NCBI RefSeq assembly: GCF_004827385.1
Contig: NZ_SRXN01000003.1
Location: 283,819 to 347,818 of the forward strand
Length of the DNA: 64,000 bases
Source of the DNA: Ensifer sp. MPMI2T
Lineage (GTDB): Bacteria; Pseudomonadota; Alphaproteobacteria; Rhizobiales; Rhizobiaceae
Reading direction: 5' to 3'
Below the pieces are notes generated by a model that saw only the letters and a list, made by a program, of their open reading frames with translations, was not told the origin of the DNA and did no database searches. Of this stretch, positions 18,396 to 28,252 are shown piece after piece (positions within the stretch are counted from its first letter, which is position 1; each line of letters starts with the position of its first letter). The position numbers were made by a program, and so were the translations under genes.

Positions 18396-19214
18396 ATGGC
18401 GAAAGTAATCGTGGTTACATCGGGTAAGGGCGGCGTCGGCAAGACAACGTCTACCGCCGCACTCGGTGCGGCATTGGCGCAGAGAAACGAGAAGACGGTG
18501 GTCGTCGATTTTGACGTCGGCCTGCGCAATCTCGATCTCGTCATGGGCGCCGAGCGGCGAGTCGTTTATGACCTGGTTAATGTCATACAGGGCGACGCCA
18601 AGCTGCCGCAGGCGTTGATCCGCGACAAGCGGCTCGAAACGCTCTTCCTGCTGCCGGCATCGCAGACGCGCGACAAGGACAGCCTGACGCCGGAGGGCGT
18701 CGAAAAGGTGATGGCCGAGTTGAAGAAACACTTCGACTGGATCATCTGCGACAGCCCGGCTGGGATCGAACGCGGTGCCACGCTCGCCATGCGCCACGCC
18801 GACGTTGCCGTCATCGTCACCAATCCGGAAGTCTCGTCGGTTCGCGACTCGGATCGCATCATCGGCCTTCTCGACTCCAAGACGGAGAGGGCGGAACGCG
18901 GCGAGCGGGTGGAAAAGCACCTGCTGCTCACCCGCTACGACGCCAACCGCGCAGAGCGCGGCGACATGCTGAAGGTCGATGACGTGCTCGAGATCCTCTC
19001 GATCCCGCTGCTCGGAATCGTTCCGGAGAGCATGGATGTGCTGCGCGCGTCCAACATTGGCGCACCGGTCACGATCGCCGACAGCCGTAGCGCGCCGGCG
19101 CTCGCGTACCTCGATGCCGCACGGCGGCTTGCCGGCGAAACGGTTCCCATCACCATTCCAGGTGAAAAGCGCGGCGGCCTGTTCGGAAAGATATTCGGAC
19201 GGAGGGCAGCATGA
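18396..19214 (+). CDS. minD: Septum site-determining ATPase MinD
   Basis: Membrane-associated ParA-type ATPase that recruits MinC and oscillates with MinE. 272 residues. Deviant Walker [13 protein letters not shown] (residues 9-20), switch [28 protein letters not shown], and the C-terminal amphipathic membrane-targeting helix [11 protein letters not shown]. The ATG at 18396 has AGGAG seven bases upstream; the frame extends 12 codons further but without a ribosome site. Confidence 0.97.
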   Translation: MAKVIVVTSGKGGVGKTTSTAALGAALAQRNEKTVVVDFDVGLRNLDLVMGAERRVVYDLVNVIQGDAKLPQALIRDKRLETLFLLPASQTRDKDSLTPEGVEKVMAELKKHFDWIICDSPAGIERGATLAMRHADVAVIVTNPEVSSVRDSDRIIGLLDSKTERAERGERVEKHLLLTRYDANRAERGDMLKVDDVLEILSIPLLGIVPESMDVLRASNIGAPVTIADSRSAPALAYLDAARRLAGETVPITIPGEKRGGLFGKIFGRRAA

Positions 19215-19474
19215 GTATTTTCAGCTTCTTCACCAAACAGACTTCGGCGCCGACCGCGCGCGAACGCCTCCAGGTGCTGCTCGCCCATGAGCGAGCCTCG
19301 GTCGGTCACTCGGATCTCGTCGCGCAACTGCGGGAGGAAATCCTCGCGGTCATTGCCAAGCACGTTCAGGTCGACCGCGACAAAGTGAACGTGAAGATGG
19401 ACCGCGGCGAACAGGTCTCGACACTGGAGGTCGATATCGAGATTCCGCTCGACGCAAGTGTGCGGGCGGCCTGA
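19211..19474 (+). CDS. minE: Cell division topological specificity factor MinE
   Basis: 87 residues. N-terminal membrane and MinD-binding segment ([20 protein letters not shown]), then the dimerisation domain ([35 protein letters not shown]). Start overlaps the minD stop by four bases (ATGA). Stimulates MinD ATPase and restricts MinCD to the poles. Confidence 0.96.
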   Translation: MSIFSFFTKQTSAPTARERLQVLLAHERASVGHSDLVAQLREEILAVIAKHVQVDRDKVNVKMDRGEQVSTLEVDIEIPLDASVRAA

Positions 19475-19503
19475 CAGAAAAAGCCTGCAAAGCTACCGAT
19501 AAT

Positions 19504-19531
19504 CTCGGCCGCCCTCGACGGAGCGGCCGAG
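19504..19531 (+). terminator. Hairpin after minCDE
   Basis: CTCGGCCGC (19504-19512) pairs perfectly with GCGGCCGAG (19523-19531) with a ten-base loop, 29 bases after the minE stop. No T-run follows. Confidence 0.5.
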
Positions 19532-19736
19532 ACGCCCAAAGTGACTTTCACTGGCGCACCTCTGATTTGCTATTGCCCTGCGACGAACACTAGCGTGATC
19601 GGGTGACGAACGACCAGTTAAACGTTTGTAATCATTTACATAAATCAATCGCGCTTCCGATCTGGAGTGGCGGGAGTCTGCCTGCACAACGCCCTCGCAA
19701 ACGAGCAGACATGACGCATTGCCTGCACAAGAAGCC

Positions 19737-20156
19737 CTACAGGCGTCCTATTTCGTAGTCTTGGCAGGACTCGCCGAATTGCGCCAGTGCCTCTTCCAAG
19801 TAGTCTGCCAGCAACGGTATGCCGAGCAGATAGGCGGCGGTTCGGTTGTTGTGTGCCTCGGCCGCCTGAGCACGAATATCGTCCCAGTCTTCCAGCTTGC
19901 CGTCACCGCGGCCGAGCCAGGTCATCGCGACGAGATCGATCTGCTCGTCTTCATTGAGTGCCCAAATCGCGCTCGCAAGTTCAGCCTCGACGGGATCGTC
20001 CGGTTGATCCTCAAGTACCGAGGCCATGTTGTCGTCGGATGCGTTGGATGCCGGGTTGGGATCCGTCACGGCATCCTTGACGTCGAATTCGCGCGCCTTG
20101 ACTACGAAATAGCAGACTTTTTCGGGTGAAATCGACAGGTCCCAAGCTTCGCTCAT
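19737..20156 (-). CDS. DUF3775 family protein
   Basis: 139 residues, acidic, no signal peptide or membrane helix. LSISPEKVCYFVVKAREFDVKD at the N-terminus and LNEDEQIDLVAMTWLGRGD in the middle match the DUF3775 family of short alphaproteobacterial proteins with no known function. The start is MSEAWDLSI at 20156 behind GGAGG; an in-frame TTG five codons earlier overlaps the ribosome site. Downstream of the UspA gene on the same strand with a 187-base gap. Confidence 0.85.
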   Translation of the reverse strand: MSEAWDLSISPEKVCYFVVKAREFDVKDAVTDPNPASNASDDNMASVLEDQPDDPVEAELASAIWALNEDEQIDLVAMTWLGRGDGKLEDWDDIRAQAAEAHNNRTAAYLLGIPLLADYLEEALAQFGESCQDYEIGRL

Positions 20157-20343
20157 TGGTGCAACCTCCAATTGGCGTCGTCTGTAGCGATCTCCGTCGG
20201 GAGGGGGGCGGATGCCCCATCCGAGAAGTATCGTTCGGTGTCCGATATCGGCAACTTTACCAGATCCCTACCGATCTTGGCGCGTATTGCCGTGTTCCGC
20301 TCGGCGGCGATCCCCCCTCGGTCCGCTTCTCGACAGCGGGCGC

Positions 20344-21177
20344 TCAACGGGCGATCAAGATGGGGATGGTGGCTTCGTCGAGCATCGTTTTCGTGACCCC
20401 GCCGAAGATGAGCTCGCGCACCCGCGAATGCCCGTAAGCCCCCATGATGATCATGTCGGCGGAAATGTCGACGGCATGCTGCTGCAGCACGGTCGCGACA
20501 GGACGGCCCGCGCTCGGTAGCTGGTCGACGGTAACGTTGATGCCGTGGCGAGCGAGATAGGCGGCGACATCGGCGCCGGGCTCCTCGCCGCTCCTCCCAG
20601 GACCTGCCTCCGGGTCAACCAAGGTCACGTGGACCGAGGTCGCCTTCGCCATGAGTTCGAGAGCCTCGCGCGCCGCGCGCGCCGCTTCCGCGCGCGAGTC
20701 CCAGGCAAGCAGGACCGTCTTCGGCCGAAGACTCGGCTTGCTGCCGGTCGGGATGAGCATGATTGGGCGCATTGCCTGAAAGAGGCTGCCGTTGATCACC
20801 TGCCGCTTCAGGTCCACCTGTCCCAGAACGCCTGATCCAATCAAGACCAGATCGGCATAGAGCGCGCGATCGCCAATCTCCCGATCTGCCGTCCCGGCTT
20901 CGGCGTAGATGCCGTCGACCGCGAAAGAGAGGTCCGTGCGAGAGACGATTTCGCGCGTGTGGTTCGCGGAAGCTTTAAGCTTCTCGCGATCGCGATCCCG
21001 TTGTTCCAGCCATATCGCGGAAACGGTCGCATACTCTCCCATCGGCGGCGGCGGAGCCATGGCGACGGCCAGGACAGAAAGATGCGCACCCGCTTGGCCG
21101 CAGAGATCGACTGCCGTTTGCAGATCGCTGTCTGGACTGTCGACTTCTGTGACGGTGAGAATTGTCTTGAAGGGCAT
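20344..21177 (-). CDS. Universal stress protein, two UspA domains
   Basis: 277 residues with two tandem UspA domains. The second has the ATP-binding signature MGAYGHSRVRELIFGGVT (residues ~240-257); the first has the degenerate ADLVLIGSGVLG. A TTGA-N6-TCAA box upstream suggests control by an FNR/FixK-type regulator under low oxygen, as for many uspA genes in rhizobia. Confidence 0.9.
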   Translation of the reverse strand: MPFKTILTVTEVDSPDSDLQTAVDLCGQAGAHLSVLAVAMAPPPPMGEYATVSAIWLEQRDRDREKLKASANHTREIVSRTDLSFAVDGIYAEAGTADREIGDRALYADLVLIGSGVLGQVDLKRQVINGSLFQAMRPIMLIPTGSKPSLRPKTVLLAWDSRAEAARAAREALELMAKATSVHVTLVDPEAGPGRSGEEPGADVAAYLARHGINVTVDQLPSAGRPVATVLQQHAVDISADMIIMGAYGHSRVRELIFGGVTKTMLDEATIPILIAR

Positions 21178-21245
21178 GAGCGTTCTCCGTTTGAAGAGTT
21201 GGTTGCGCTTCGGCCGTCAGCCTAAGCGAGTGACCGCGTCCTGCA

Positions 21246-21259
21246 TTGAGCCGCATCAA
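21246..21259. promoter_or_regulatory. FNR/FixK-like box upstream of uspA
   Basis: TTGAGCCGCATCAA matches TTGA-N6-TCAA exactly. It lies 69 bases upstream of the UspA gene start and 158 bases from the divergent kinase-like gene. Confidence 0.7.
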
Positions 21260-21416
21260 CCCCGCATGGGCCGAGCAATCCGGGCGCGATGTGCTACTTC
21301 GTGAAACGCTTTCGCCGATCGAGGGTTTCCCTCGGTGAGTGCTTTCGTTGATCGGTATCAATGAGAACGATCCCCAAACGGCGTTCCATGGCAGTCGGAG
21401 AAAACAGGAGGCATGC

Positions 21417-22970
21417 GTGATAGCGGAAGACCAGACCGCGGCGGTCGCTTTTCTCAGCGCTCCCGCTTCTCATGGCACCACCGAGCCGGTCGAAACGATG
21501 GAGACGCATATTTCCCGTATCTTCCTCGTCGGCCGACGGGCCTTCAAAATGAAGCGCGCGGTCAAGCTGCCCTATGTCGATTTCTCGACGGCGAGCCTCC
21601 GGCTTGATGCTTGCCGGAAGGAAGTGGAGCTCAATTCTGCGACTGCGCCAGGGCTCTATCTCGGCGTCCAGCGAATTACCCGCGAGAAGGATGGCGGTCT
21701 GGCGTTCGACGGCCATGGCGAACTGCTCGACTCAGTGGTTGAAATGGTGCGTTTCGATCAGCACTCTCTCTTCGACCGAATGGCTGTCGAGGGCAGGTTG
21801 ACGCCTCGGCTCATGACCGTGGCTGCGCAGATGATCGCACGCTTTCATCGCGCGGCGCCGGTTGTTCATGACGGGGGAGGCGCTGCCAATATCGCTGGAG
21901 TTCTCCGCATCAATGCCGCGGGTTTTGCAACAAGCCGGGTCTTTCAGCCGGATGAGCTCGCTACCTTCACTCTCGCATTCGAGAGAGGCCTTGCACGTCA
22001 TGCGGCCCTGCTCGACCGGCGCGAGGCGGCAGGAAAGGTCAGGCGCTGCCACGGCGATCTGCATCTGCGCAACATCTGCCTGTTCGACGGTGCGCCGCGG
22101 TTGTTCGACTGCATCGAGTTCAACGATCAGATCGCCACGGTCGACATACTTTATGACCTCGCCTTTCTCCTGATGGATCTTTGGCATCGCGGCTTTCCGG
22201 ATCTCGCAAATCTGGTCATGAATCGATACCTGGACAATTCCGATGACGAGGACGGTTTCGTGCTTCTGCCGTACCTGATGGCAATTCGCGCTGCCGTCAG
22301 GGCGCACGTCACCGCGACACAGGTGGAAGAAAGCGGGGAAGCTTCGGCGAAACTCGTTGCAGAAGCGAAATCCTACTTCGACCTGGCGCGCTCGCTGATC
22401 GACCCCGTACCGGCACGGCTGATCGCCATCGGTGGATTCAGCGGGTCCGGCAAGACGACAGTAGCAGAGGCATTGGCTGCGCAAATGGGTGCGCCACCGG
22501 GCGCCAGGATTGTCGAAAGCGATCGCATCAGAAAGCGCATGTATGGCGTTTCCGCGGAAACCAGACTTCCGCCCCCGGCCTACCGTCCGGAGGTATCGGA
22601 AAAGGTCTATCGCCAAATGGCAGAGAGGGCCCGCTTGCTCCTCGCCGCAGGCGGCAGTGTGATTGTCGATGCGGTGTTCGACAAGCTGGACAATCGCGAC
22701 CTGATGGAACAGCTTGCCGGTGAATTCGCCGTCCCCTTCACCGCCGTGTGGCTGGATGCCGAACCGGCGCTTTTGCGTGACCGCGTTGCCTCCCGAAGCG
22801 GCGGGCCTTCGGATGCGAACCTCGACGTTCTGTCCGGCCAACTGGCTCGCGACAGCGGCGAGCGGGGCTGGAGGCGGATCGATGCCGCGCATAGCGCCGA
22901 ACAAATCGCCTCGGAGATCCTGAACCTTCAACAAGAAGCGGCACGGGCGCCGTCGCTACCTACGTCTTAG
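21417..22970 (+). CDS. Fused aminoglycoside-phosphotransferase-like / P-loop kinase protein
   Basis: 517 residues. The N-terminal part is a phosphotransferase-like fold with the catalytic loop RRCHGDLHLRNICLFDG and the metal-binding FDCIEFND (residues ~225-255). The C-terminal part is a small P-loop kinase: IGGFSGSGKTTVAEALA (~residue 342) and IVDAVFDK. This fusion is known across proteobacteria as a bifunctional APH/ATP-binding protein of unknown substrate. The GTG at 21417 has AGGAGG five bases upstream; the frame extends 26 codons further without support. Divergent from uspA, and the two may share stress control. Confidence 0.88.
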   Translation: MIAEDQTAAVAFLSAPASHGTTEPVETMETHISRIFLVGRRAFKMKRAVKLPYVDFSTASLRLDACRKEVELNSATAPGLYLGVQRITREKDGGLAFDGHGELLDSVVEMVRFDQHSLFDRMAVEGRLTPRLMTVAAQMIARFHRAAPVVHDGGGAANIAGVLRINAAGFATSRVFQPDELATFTLAFERGLARHAALLDRREAAGKVRRCHGDLHLRNICLFDGAPRLFDCIEFNDQIATVDILYDLAFLLMDLWHRGFPDLANLVMNRYLDNSDDEDGFVLLPYLMAIRAAVRAHVTATQVEESGEASAKLVAEAKSYFDLARSLIDPVPARLIAIGGFSGSGKTTVAEALAAQMGAPPGARIVESDRIRKRMYGVSAETRLPPPAYRPEVSEKVYRQMAERARLLLAAGGSVIVDAVFDKLDNRDLMEQLAGEFAVPFTAVWLDAEPALLRDRVASRSGGPSDANLDVLSGQLARDSGERGWRRIDAAHSAEQIASEILNLQQEAARAPSLPTS

Positions 22971-23031
22971 AAGTGGACGCAAATCCGGACGGAAAACCGT
23001 TACACACTTCCGGAACTGCTCTGGGAGTTGC

Positions 23032-23529
23032 TCAGCCTGGCTCGTTCGAAAACTTTGCAATCGCGTCTTTAGCCATCCGGTTGACGCACCAGCGAGCGTA
23101 GATGGGGCCGAATAGCGCGCCAAGCATCCTGCCGGCGACCGAGTTTGGGTAGTCATAGTCGATAAACACGCGCAAGCGACAGAACTGGCCTGAAGCAGCG
23201 ATCTCGAAGCCCATCCGGTAGCCTCCGACGACGAGCAGGTTTGGCTGTCCTAGCGTCTCCCAAGTCTTGCGGCGCGGAGGATGACGTTCGACGATCACCT
23301 CTTCTACGGACAGTCTCAGCCCGAGGACTTTTCCCTCCATTCGGACGAGCGAACCGACGGCGCGTCCCCGCGCTTCGTCGAACTCATACGACATTCGTCC
23401 ACCCAGCATCATCATCGAGGACTTCTGCATGTGCGAGCCGAGCCGGGTCGGGTCATCAAGGTAGTCAAAGATCGTCTCGGCCGACGCTCGGGCGGTTGCG
23501 AACGCTTGTGCCGAATGTGCGTAAGTCAA
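23032..23529 (-). CDS. SRPBCC-domain protein
   Basis: 165 residues with the START/Bet v 1-like layout (ASAETIFDYLDDPTRLGSHMQ at the start, a long C-terminal helix GPIYARWCVNRMAKDAI). The fold binds hydrophobic ligands; the ligand is unknown. Its start overlaps the DUF2933 stop by four bases, so it is the last gene of the copper ATPase operon. Confidence 0.83.
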   Translation of the reverse strand: MTYAHSAQAFATARASAETIFDYLDDPTRLGSHMQKSSMMMLGGRMSYEFDEARGRAVGSLVRMEGKVLGLRLSVEEVIVERHPPRRKTWETLGQPNLLVVGGYRMGFEIAASGQFCRLRVFIDYDYPNSVAGRMLGALFGPIYARWCVNRMAKDAIAKFSNEPG

Positions 23530-23735
23530 CTCACGTCGTCCTTTGTCGAATGACGTTGGTGTCGATCATGGTGATGGCTGCCATGGCCGTGAAAAAGATG
23601 CATCAGGGGACACGCCAAAAGCAGCAGGTAGGGAGCGAGACCCAAGGCGTGCGCCCAGTGCTCGCGAAGCACGAAGAACACCGCGATGACGCCGAGCGAT
23701 GCGGCAAGCAAAGTCCATTTGCGCTCCCATCTCAT
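23526..23735 (-). CDS. DUF2933 small membrane protein
   Basis: 69 residues with two hydrophobic segments ([17 protein letters not shown] and [15 protein letters not shown]) and a His-rich tail [17 protein letters not shown]2933 proteins are small inner-membrane proteins often linked to copper ATPases. Overlaps the ATPase stop and the SRPBCC start by four bases each. A metal-buffering role is inferred from the His tail. Confidence 0.85.
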   Translation of the reverse strand: MRWERKWTLLAASLGVIAVFFVLREHWAHALGLAPYLLLLACPLMHLFHGHGSHHHDRHQRHSTKDDVS

Positions 23736-25951
23736 ATCTGCGCACGCCTCAGTCTTAGAGCGTTGCCAATGACGCTGACGGAAGAGAGAGCCATGGCCGC
23801 GGCCGCGATGATTGGTGACAGAAGCAACCCGAAGGCCGGATAAAGGACGCCGGCGGCAACCGGCACGCCGGCGGCGTTGTAGATGAAAGCAAAGAACAGA
23901 TTTTGCCGGATGTTCTTCATCGTGATGTGGCTGAGCTGCCGTGCTCGCGCGATGCCTTGAAGATCGCCTTTGAGCAACGTTACACCGGCGCTCTCGATCG
24001 CAACGTCCGTTCCGGTCCCCATGGCAATCCCGACATCGGCCGCGGCAAGGGCAGGGGCATCGTTCACCCCGTCCCCGGCCATCGCAACGATCCGGCCCTC
24101 CCGGCGCAATCGCGCGACGATCTCGCTCTTATGCTCCGGAAGGACTTCGGCTTCGACTTCCTTGATGCCGAGTCTCCTGGCCACGGCCTGCGCCGTCGTC
24201 TTGTTGTCTCCTGTCAGCATAACCACCCGGACACCTTCCTCGACCAGCGCCTCGACGGCAGCGGGTGTCGTCGACTTGATCGGATCGGAGATGGCAAAAA
24301 GTCCGCCGACGCGGCCATCGACGGCGGCAAAGATTACGGTCGCCCCTTCACCTCGCAAGGCTTCCGCCTTTTCGCTGAGGGAGGAAACGTCCATCTTTTC
24401 CTCGGCCATTATGCGGTGGCCGCCGATGACGAGCTTGCGACCGTCGACGGAGCCGGTCACGCCTTTGCCGACCGGACTGTCGAAGTCCTCCGCTGTGCCG
24501 AGATCCACGCCGTGTTCATTGGCGATCTCCACGATCGCCGCCGCGAGCGGATGTTCGCTCGCGCGTTCCAGGGTGGCGGCGAGGCGGAGCAATTCGGCCT
24601 CGGAAAAGCCGTTCGCGACCTCGATCGACGTGACCCTGGGTTTGCCCTCCGTCAGGGTCCCAGTTTTGTCGACTACGAGCGTGTCGACCTTTTCGAAGCG
24701 CTCCAACGCTTCGGCGTTTTTGATCAGCACGCCGAGCCGCGCGCCCCGTCCGACGCCGACCATGATCGACATAGGAGTGGCGAGGCCGAGAGCGCAGGGG
24801 CAAGCGATGATGAGCACGGCGACTGCGGCGATAAGCCCGTGCGCAAAGCGGGGCTCGGGTCCGACCGCCATCCATGTGGCAAATGCAATCACGGCAATTG
24901 CAATCACGACGGGCACGAACCAGCCGGAGACCTCGTCTGCGAGGCGCTGGATAGGAGCGCGCGAACGCTGGGCATCCGCAACCATGCGCACGATCTGCGA
25001 CAGCATGGTATCGCGCCCAACCTTTCCCGCTTCCATGACGAACCCGCCTGTGCGGTTCATCGTCCCGCCAATGAGGCTGGCGCCGACCTCTTTGGTAACC
25101 GGCATCGATTCTCCGGTAATCATTGATTCATCGACCGAACTGCGCCCCTCGACGAGGACGCCGTCGACCGGGACCTTCTCGCCGGGCCGCACCCGCAGCC
25201 GATCGCCGACGACAACGGCTTCGAGCGGCACGTCCTCGTCGCCGCCGGCATCGCGAATGCGTCGGGCAGTTTTCGGGGCGAGGTCCAGAAGCGCGCGGAT
25301 CGCACCTCCCGTCTGCTCGCGCGCCTGCAACTCCAGCACCTGCCCGAGCAGGACAAGCACTGTGATGACCGCGGCGGCCTCGAAATAGACCGCGATCGAG
25401 CCATCCACGGCGCCGAAGGTCGCCGGAAAGAGGCCAGGGGCAGCGGTTGCGACCGCGCTATAGATCCAGGCAGCGCCGGTTCCCATCGCGATCAGCGTGA
25501 ACATGTTGAGGTGCCGGTTGACGATGGATCGCCATGCGCGCACGAAGAACGGCGCACCTGCCCACAGCACCACGGGCGTTGCAAAGAGGAACTGCAGCCA
25601 GTTCGACGTCTGCGCCCCAAGCAGCATATGCAGATTGGTGACATGGCCGCCCATCTCCAGCGCGAGCACCGGTATCGTCAATACTAGTCCGATCCAAAAC
25701 CGGCGCCTCATGTCGATCAGTTCGGCGCTTGGGCCGGTATCTGCCGTTGCCACCTCCGGCTCGAGCGCCATGCCGCAGATCGGGCAATTGCCCGGGCCGA
25801 TCTGGCGCACCTGCGGATGCATGGGGCAGGTATAGACGACACCTTCCGCCTGCTTCGGCTGAGGACCTGCGTCATGGCTTGGCTTCGTCGCGCCCTGCCG
25901 CCCGTGATGGTTGTGATGCTGGTGATGCTGGTGATGTTCATGATCGCCCAT
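23732..25951 (-). CDS. copA: Copper-translocating P1B-type ATPase
   Basis: 739 residues; exports Cu(I) from the cytoplasm. N-terminus is His-rich ([16 protein letters not shown]) and followed by YTCPMHPQ...CPICGMAL, a YHS-like heavy-metal-binding domain in place of an HMA domain. Catalytic motifs: [17 protein letters not shown] in helix 6 (Cu(I) site), DKTGTLTEG phosphorylation Asp, [10 protein letters not shown] and [20 protein letters not shown]. The ATG at 25951 begins the His-rich tail; the longer frame adds 24 non-conserved residues. Same strand as the multicopper oxidase upstream. Confidence 0.94.
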   Translation of the reverse strand: MGDHEHHQHHQHHNHHGRQGATKPSHDAGPQPKQAEGVVYTCPMHPQVRQIGPGNCPICGMALEPEVATADTGPSAELIDMRRRFWIGLVLTIPVLALEMGGHVTNLHMLLGAQTSNWLQFLFATPVVLWAGAPFFVRAWRSIVNRHLNMFTLIAMGTGAAWIYSAVATAAPGLFPATFGAVDGSIAVYFEAAAVITVLVLLGQVLELQAREQTGGAIRALLDLAPKTARRIRDAGGDEDVPLEAVVVGDRLRVRPGEKVPVDGVLVEGRSSVDESMITGESMPVTKEVGASLIGGTMNRTGGFVMEAGKVGRDTMLSQIVRMVADAQRSRAPIQRLADEVSGWFVPVVIAIAVIAFATWMAVGPEPRFAHGLIAAVAVLIIACPCALGLATPMSIMVGVGRGARLGVLIKNAEALERFEKVDTLVVDKTGTLTEGKPRVTSIEVANGFSEAELLRLAATLERASEHPLAAAIVEIANEHGVDLGTAEDFDSPVGKGVTGSVDGRKLVIGGHRIMAEEKMDVSSLSEKAEALRGEGATVIFAAVDGRVGGLFAISDPIKSTTPAAVEALVEEGVRVVMLTGDNKTTAQAVARRLGIKEVEAEVLPEHKSEIVARLRREGRIVAMAGDGVNDAPALAAADVGIAMGTGTDVAIESAGVTLLKGDLQGIARARQLSHITMKNIRQNLFFAFIYNAAGVPVAAGVLYPAFGLLLSPIIAAAAMALSSVSVIGNALRLRRAQI

Positions 25952-26089
25952 TGGACACGACTCCGTTGGTAAACGCCCGTTGGAAGCCGCGCGTTTGGCG
26001 CGGTTGGCCAACGTGTTTCGCAATGCCGTTGCCGGCGAATACCGAATACTGACCCCGCCGCACGGGTTCCCTAATCGAAGCGATCAAGG

Positions 26090-26153
26090 GAAGTTGTGCA
26101 GCAATTCAATGCGTTACAGCACCGAGCGTCGGATAGGACGCGCGGTGTTCTGT
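26090..26153 (+). repeat. Diverged RIME-like half element
   Basis: GTGCAGCAATTCAATGCG-TTACAGC followed by a GAGCGTC/GGACGCGCGG hairpin; follows the second half of the complete element at 29341-29449 with several changes. In the gap between copA and the multicopper oxidase. Confidence 0.6.
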
Positions 26154-26156
26154 TGC

Positions 26157-27635
26157 TCAGCTCGCCTTCCGATAACGAACGAAGGACATCATCCCGGACG
26201 CCATGTGATACAGGTGATGGCAGTGGAGAGGCCAGCGCCCCGGATTGTCCGCGTCAAAGGCAATCGCCAGGCTTGTCATTGGCGGCACGACAACGGTGTC
26301 CCGCACGGCGCCGCCCCGCAGGGGCAGACCGGCGATTCCGACCACTTGAAAATGGTGCCCGTGAAGATGCATCGGGTGCGCCATCATCGACATGTTCTGC
26401 ATGACGATCTCCACCCTGTCGCCGAGCTTCACGCTCAAGGCATCACCACCTTCAATCTGCCATTTGTAGCCTGCCATGTCGCCGGTCAGCGTGAGTGTGA
26501 AATGCTGGACTGCCGGGCGTTTTTGGAGCGGCGCGATTGCCGTCAAACTCCGCTCGAGTTCGAGCCCGATCACCGGGCCTGCGTCTTCCCCTCGGGACGC
26601 GAGCCTGCTTACCGTCGCGCCGGGCGGGGCGAGGATCACGCCGGTACGCTCATTGGATCCTTCGCGCAAGGCGAGGACAGGGTGCGCCTCTCCGGTTCTG
26701 GGGAGTTCCAGGCGGATATCGAGTCGCTGGCCCATGGAGATGGGGAAGCGGCTTCCCGCAACCGGCTGGATCGCTTGCCCATCCACCGCGATCAGTTGTC
26801 CAACGATCGGTCCGGTATCAATCGTGAATGCCGTCGCTGTCGCGCCATTTATGATGCGCAGCCGAACCCGGCCGCCGTTTTCGACCGCAACGATCTCGGG
26901 ATCATCGAGCGTCCGGTCATTGGCGAGATAGGCGTCATATTCGATGTCGTTGAGGTCCATGGCGGCCATTCCCGACATCGCCGCGCCGGACATGTGCCCA
27001 CCATGCATTGCGCCCGTCATGCCCCGCATCATCGAACCGTGGTCCATCGGCATACCGCCCATCGGAGCGGCGCCCTTTAGTTTAGCGAGCAGTTCCTCCG
27101 CTGGCGTGAAAGAAAAGTCGTGAAGCAGGACGACGACTTCCTGTTCATCGCGCTTCAAGTCCTCGGCCGTCCTGACGATCAACGGTGCCGCCAGCAGATT
27201 CTGCTCCTGCAGCGTAGGCGCATGCATCCAGTGCGTTCCTCCTGGCCCGACCGGGAAGGTGTATCGCCGCGTTTCGCTCGGCATCAGTAGCCCAGCCGGG
27301 TTATCCGGCACGCCATCCATCTCCCAAGGTGGCGCCAGTCCGTGCCAGTGAATAAGCGTGGGCTTGCCGCCCTCATTGCTGAGTGCAACGTCGAACTGGC
27401 CGTTCGCGTCGAGCGTGAGACCATGTCGTCCGTTCGGCTGGACGAGGCCGAAGACGTTCGCGGCTTTCCCGTTCACGTCTATCACGCGTCTGGAGATCGT
27501 AAGCGAGCGTGCTTTCGCGTGTGATGACGGACCTGTTGCCGGTTGCGGCCATGCTGGCGCCGAAAGCCATATCGGCGCCGAACCGACGAGCGTGGCGCCC
27601 GAAAGCAACCGCCCCAAGAAATGACGACGTTTCAT
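26157..27635 (-). CDS. Multicopper oxidase with an altered copper-ligand motif
   Basis: 492 residues. Tat signal KRRHFLGRLLSGATLVGSA. Copper motifs 1, 3 and 4 are present: HWHG (residues 96-99), HPMHLHGHHF and HCHHLYHMASGM. Motif 2, normally His-x-His, reads THWMHAPTLQEQ: His138-Ala-Pro140, so one type 2/3 ligand appears replaced by Pro. A Met/His-rich insert (MGGMPMDHGSMMRGMTGAMHGGHMSGAAMSGM) shortened here to MGGMPMDHGSMMRG lies near the middle. The ATG at 27635 starts the Tat signal; upstream frame is not protein-like. Confidence 0.88.
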   Translation of the reverse strand: MKRRHFLGRLLSGATLVGSAPIWLSAPAWPQPATGPSSHAKARSLTISRRVIDVNGKAANVFGLVQPNGRHGLTLDANGQFDVALSNEGGKPTLIHWHGLAPPWEMDGVPDNPAGLLMPSETRRYTFPVGPGGTHWMHAPTLQEQNLLAAPLIVRTAEDLKRDEQEVVVLLHDFSFTPAEELLAKLKGAAPMGGMPMDHGSMMRGMTGAMHGGHMSGAAMSGMAAMDLNDIEYDAYLANDRTLDDPEIVAVENGGRVRLRIINGATATAFTIDTGPIVGQLIAVDGQAIQPVAGSRFPISMGQRLDIRLELPRTGEAHPVLALREGSNERTGVILAPPGATVSRLASRGEDAGPVIGLELERSLTAIAPLQKRPAVQHFTLTLTGDMAGYKWQIEGGDALSVKLGDRVEIVMQNMSMMAHPMHLHGHHFQVVGIAGLPLRGGAVRDTVVVPPMTSLAIAFDADNPGRWPLHCHHLYHMASGMMSFVRYRKAS

Positions 27636-27739
27636 ATCTCGTTTGAACCTCTTTCCCGCGTCGGCAACGCCGACGAAACGGCCGCCATGCGTGAATCGCA
27701 GGCAACCGGCGATCATCCGCTGGCGAGCGGAGCACGCGT

Positions 27740-28090
27740 TCAGGCTTGGGCTCGGGGAGGACCGAGAGTGGGAGGCGACGTGACGCCAGTGATGGAACTT
27801 TCCGGATCGAGATAGTCCTGACCATGGGAGTCTAGCGACAGAACGACGGGGTTGGCAGCCGGAAGCACGATGCTGCACCAGGTGCAAGCGGTGTGGCAGC
27901 AAGCCTTGTGGTCGTCCGGGCGATGGTCGCCCGATTGGTTCAAGTCCCGTGACGTCTCGCTGTGTTCGAACTGCACGGCGTGGTCATCGCATGCAGAGGC
28001 GGTAGCCTCAGCCATCGGTGCGGCAAGGAACATGATCGCGACCAGGATGGCCAGCAATCCTCTCGCGCATCTCCAGGTAGTATGGCCCAT
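27740..28090 (-). CDS. Cys/His-rich head protein of second copper operon
   Basis: 116 residues. Hydrophobic signal (GLLAILVAIMFLAAPMAEATA), then CDDHAVQFEHSE, and HKACCHTACTWC. The layout (signal, His/Asp stretch, Cys cluster) parallels the protein at 11525-11899, which heads the other copper operon, and resembles DUF2946-type proteins. Start is the ATG at 28090; a GTG two codons upstream is possible. Followed 104 bases later by the oxidase. Confidence 0.6.
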   Translation of the reverse strand: MGHTTWRCARGLLAILVAIMFLAAPMAEATASACDDHAVQFEHSETSRDLNQSGDHRPDDHKACCHTACTWCSIVLPAANPVVLSLDSHGQDYLDPESSITGVTSPPTLGPPRAQA

Positions 28091-28159
28091 CGCGATCACG
28101 TTTCCACTCGAACGTTTGTCCGTATTCAACCACAGTGCCGTGCGGTTGCAAGTGGCGCG

Positions 28160-28173
28160 TTGACCTTGATCAA
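28160..28173. promoter_or_regulatory. FNR/FixK-like box upstream of second copper operon
   Basis: TTGACCTTGATCAA is an exact TTGA-N6-TCAA dyad, 69 bases before the head protein start. The same spacing is found at uspA. Confidence 0.7.
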
Positions 28174-28252
28174 ATGGGACGACGCCCCAGGTGCGGAAAA
28201 GAGCAGCGATCGTTCGAATTCGCTCGAAGGTTTCGGGCGCCTGCGCCCGCCG

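Noticed and set aside
24000..25388. Long frames opposite the copper ATPase
   Set aside because: Ser/Arg-rich shadows of copA; no ribosome site or domain.
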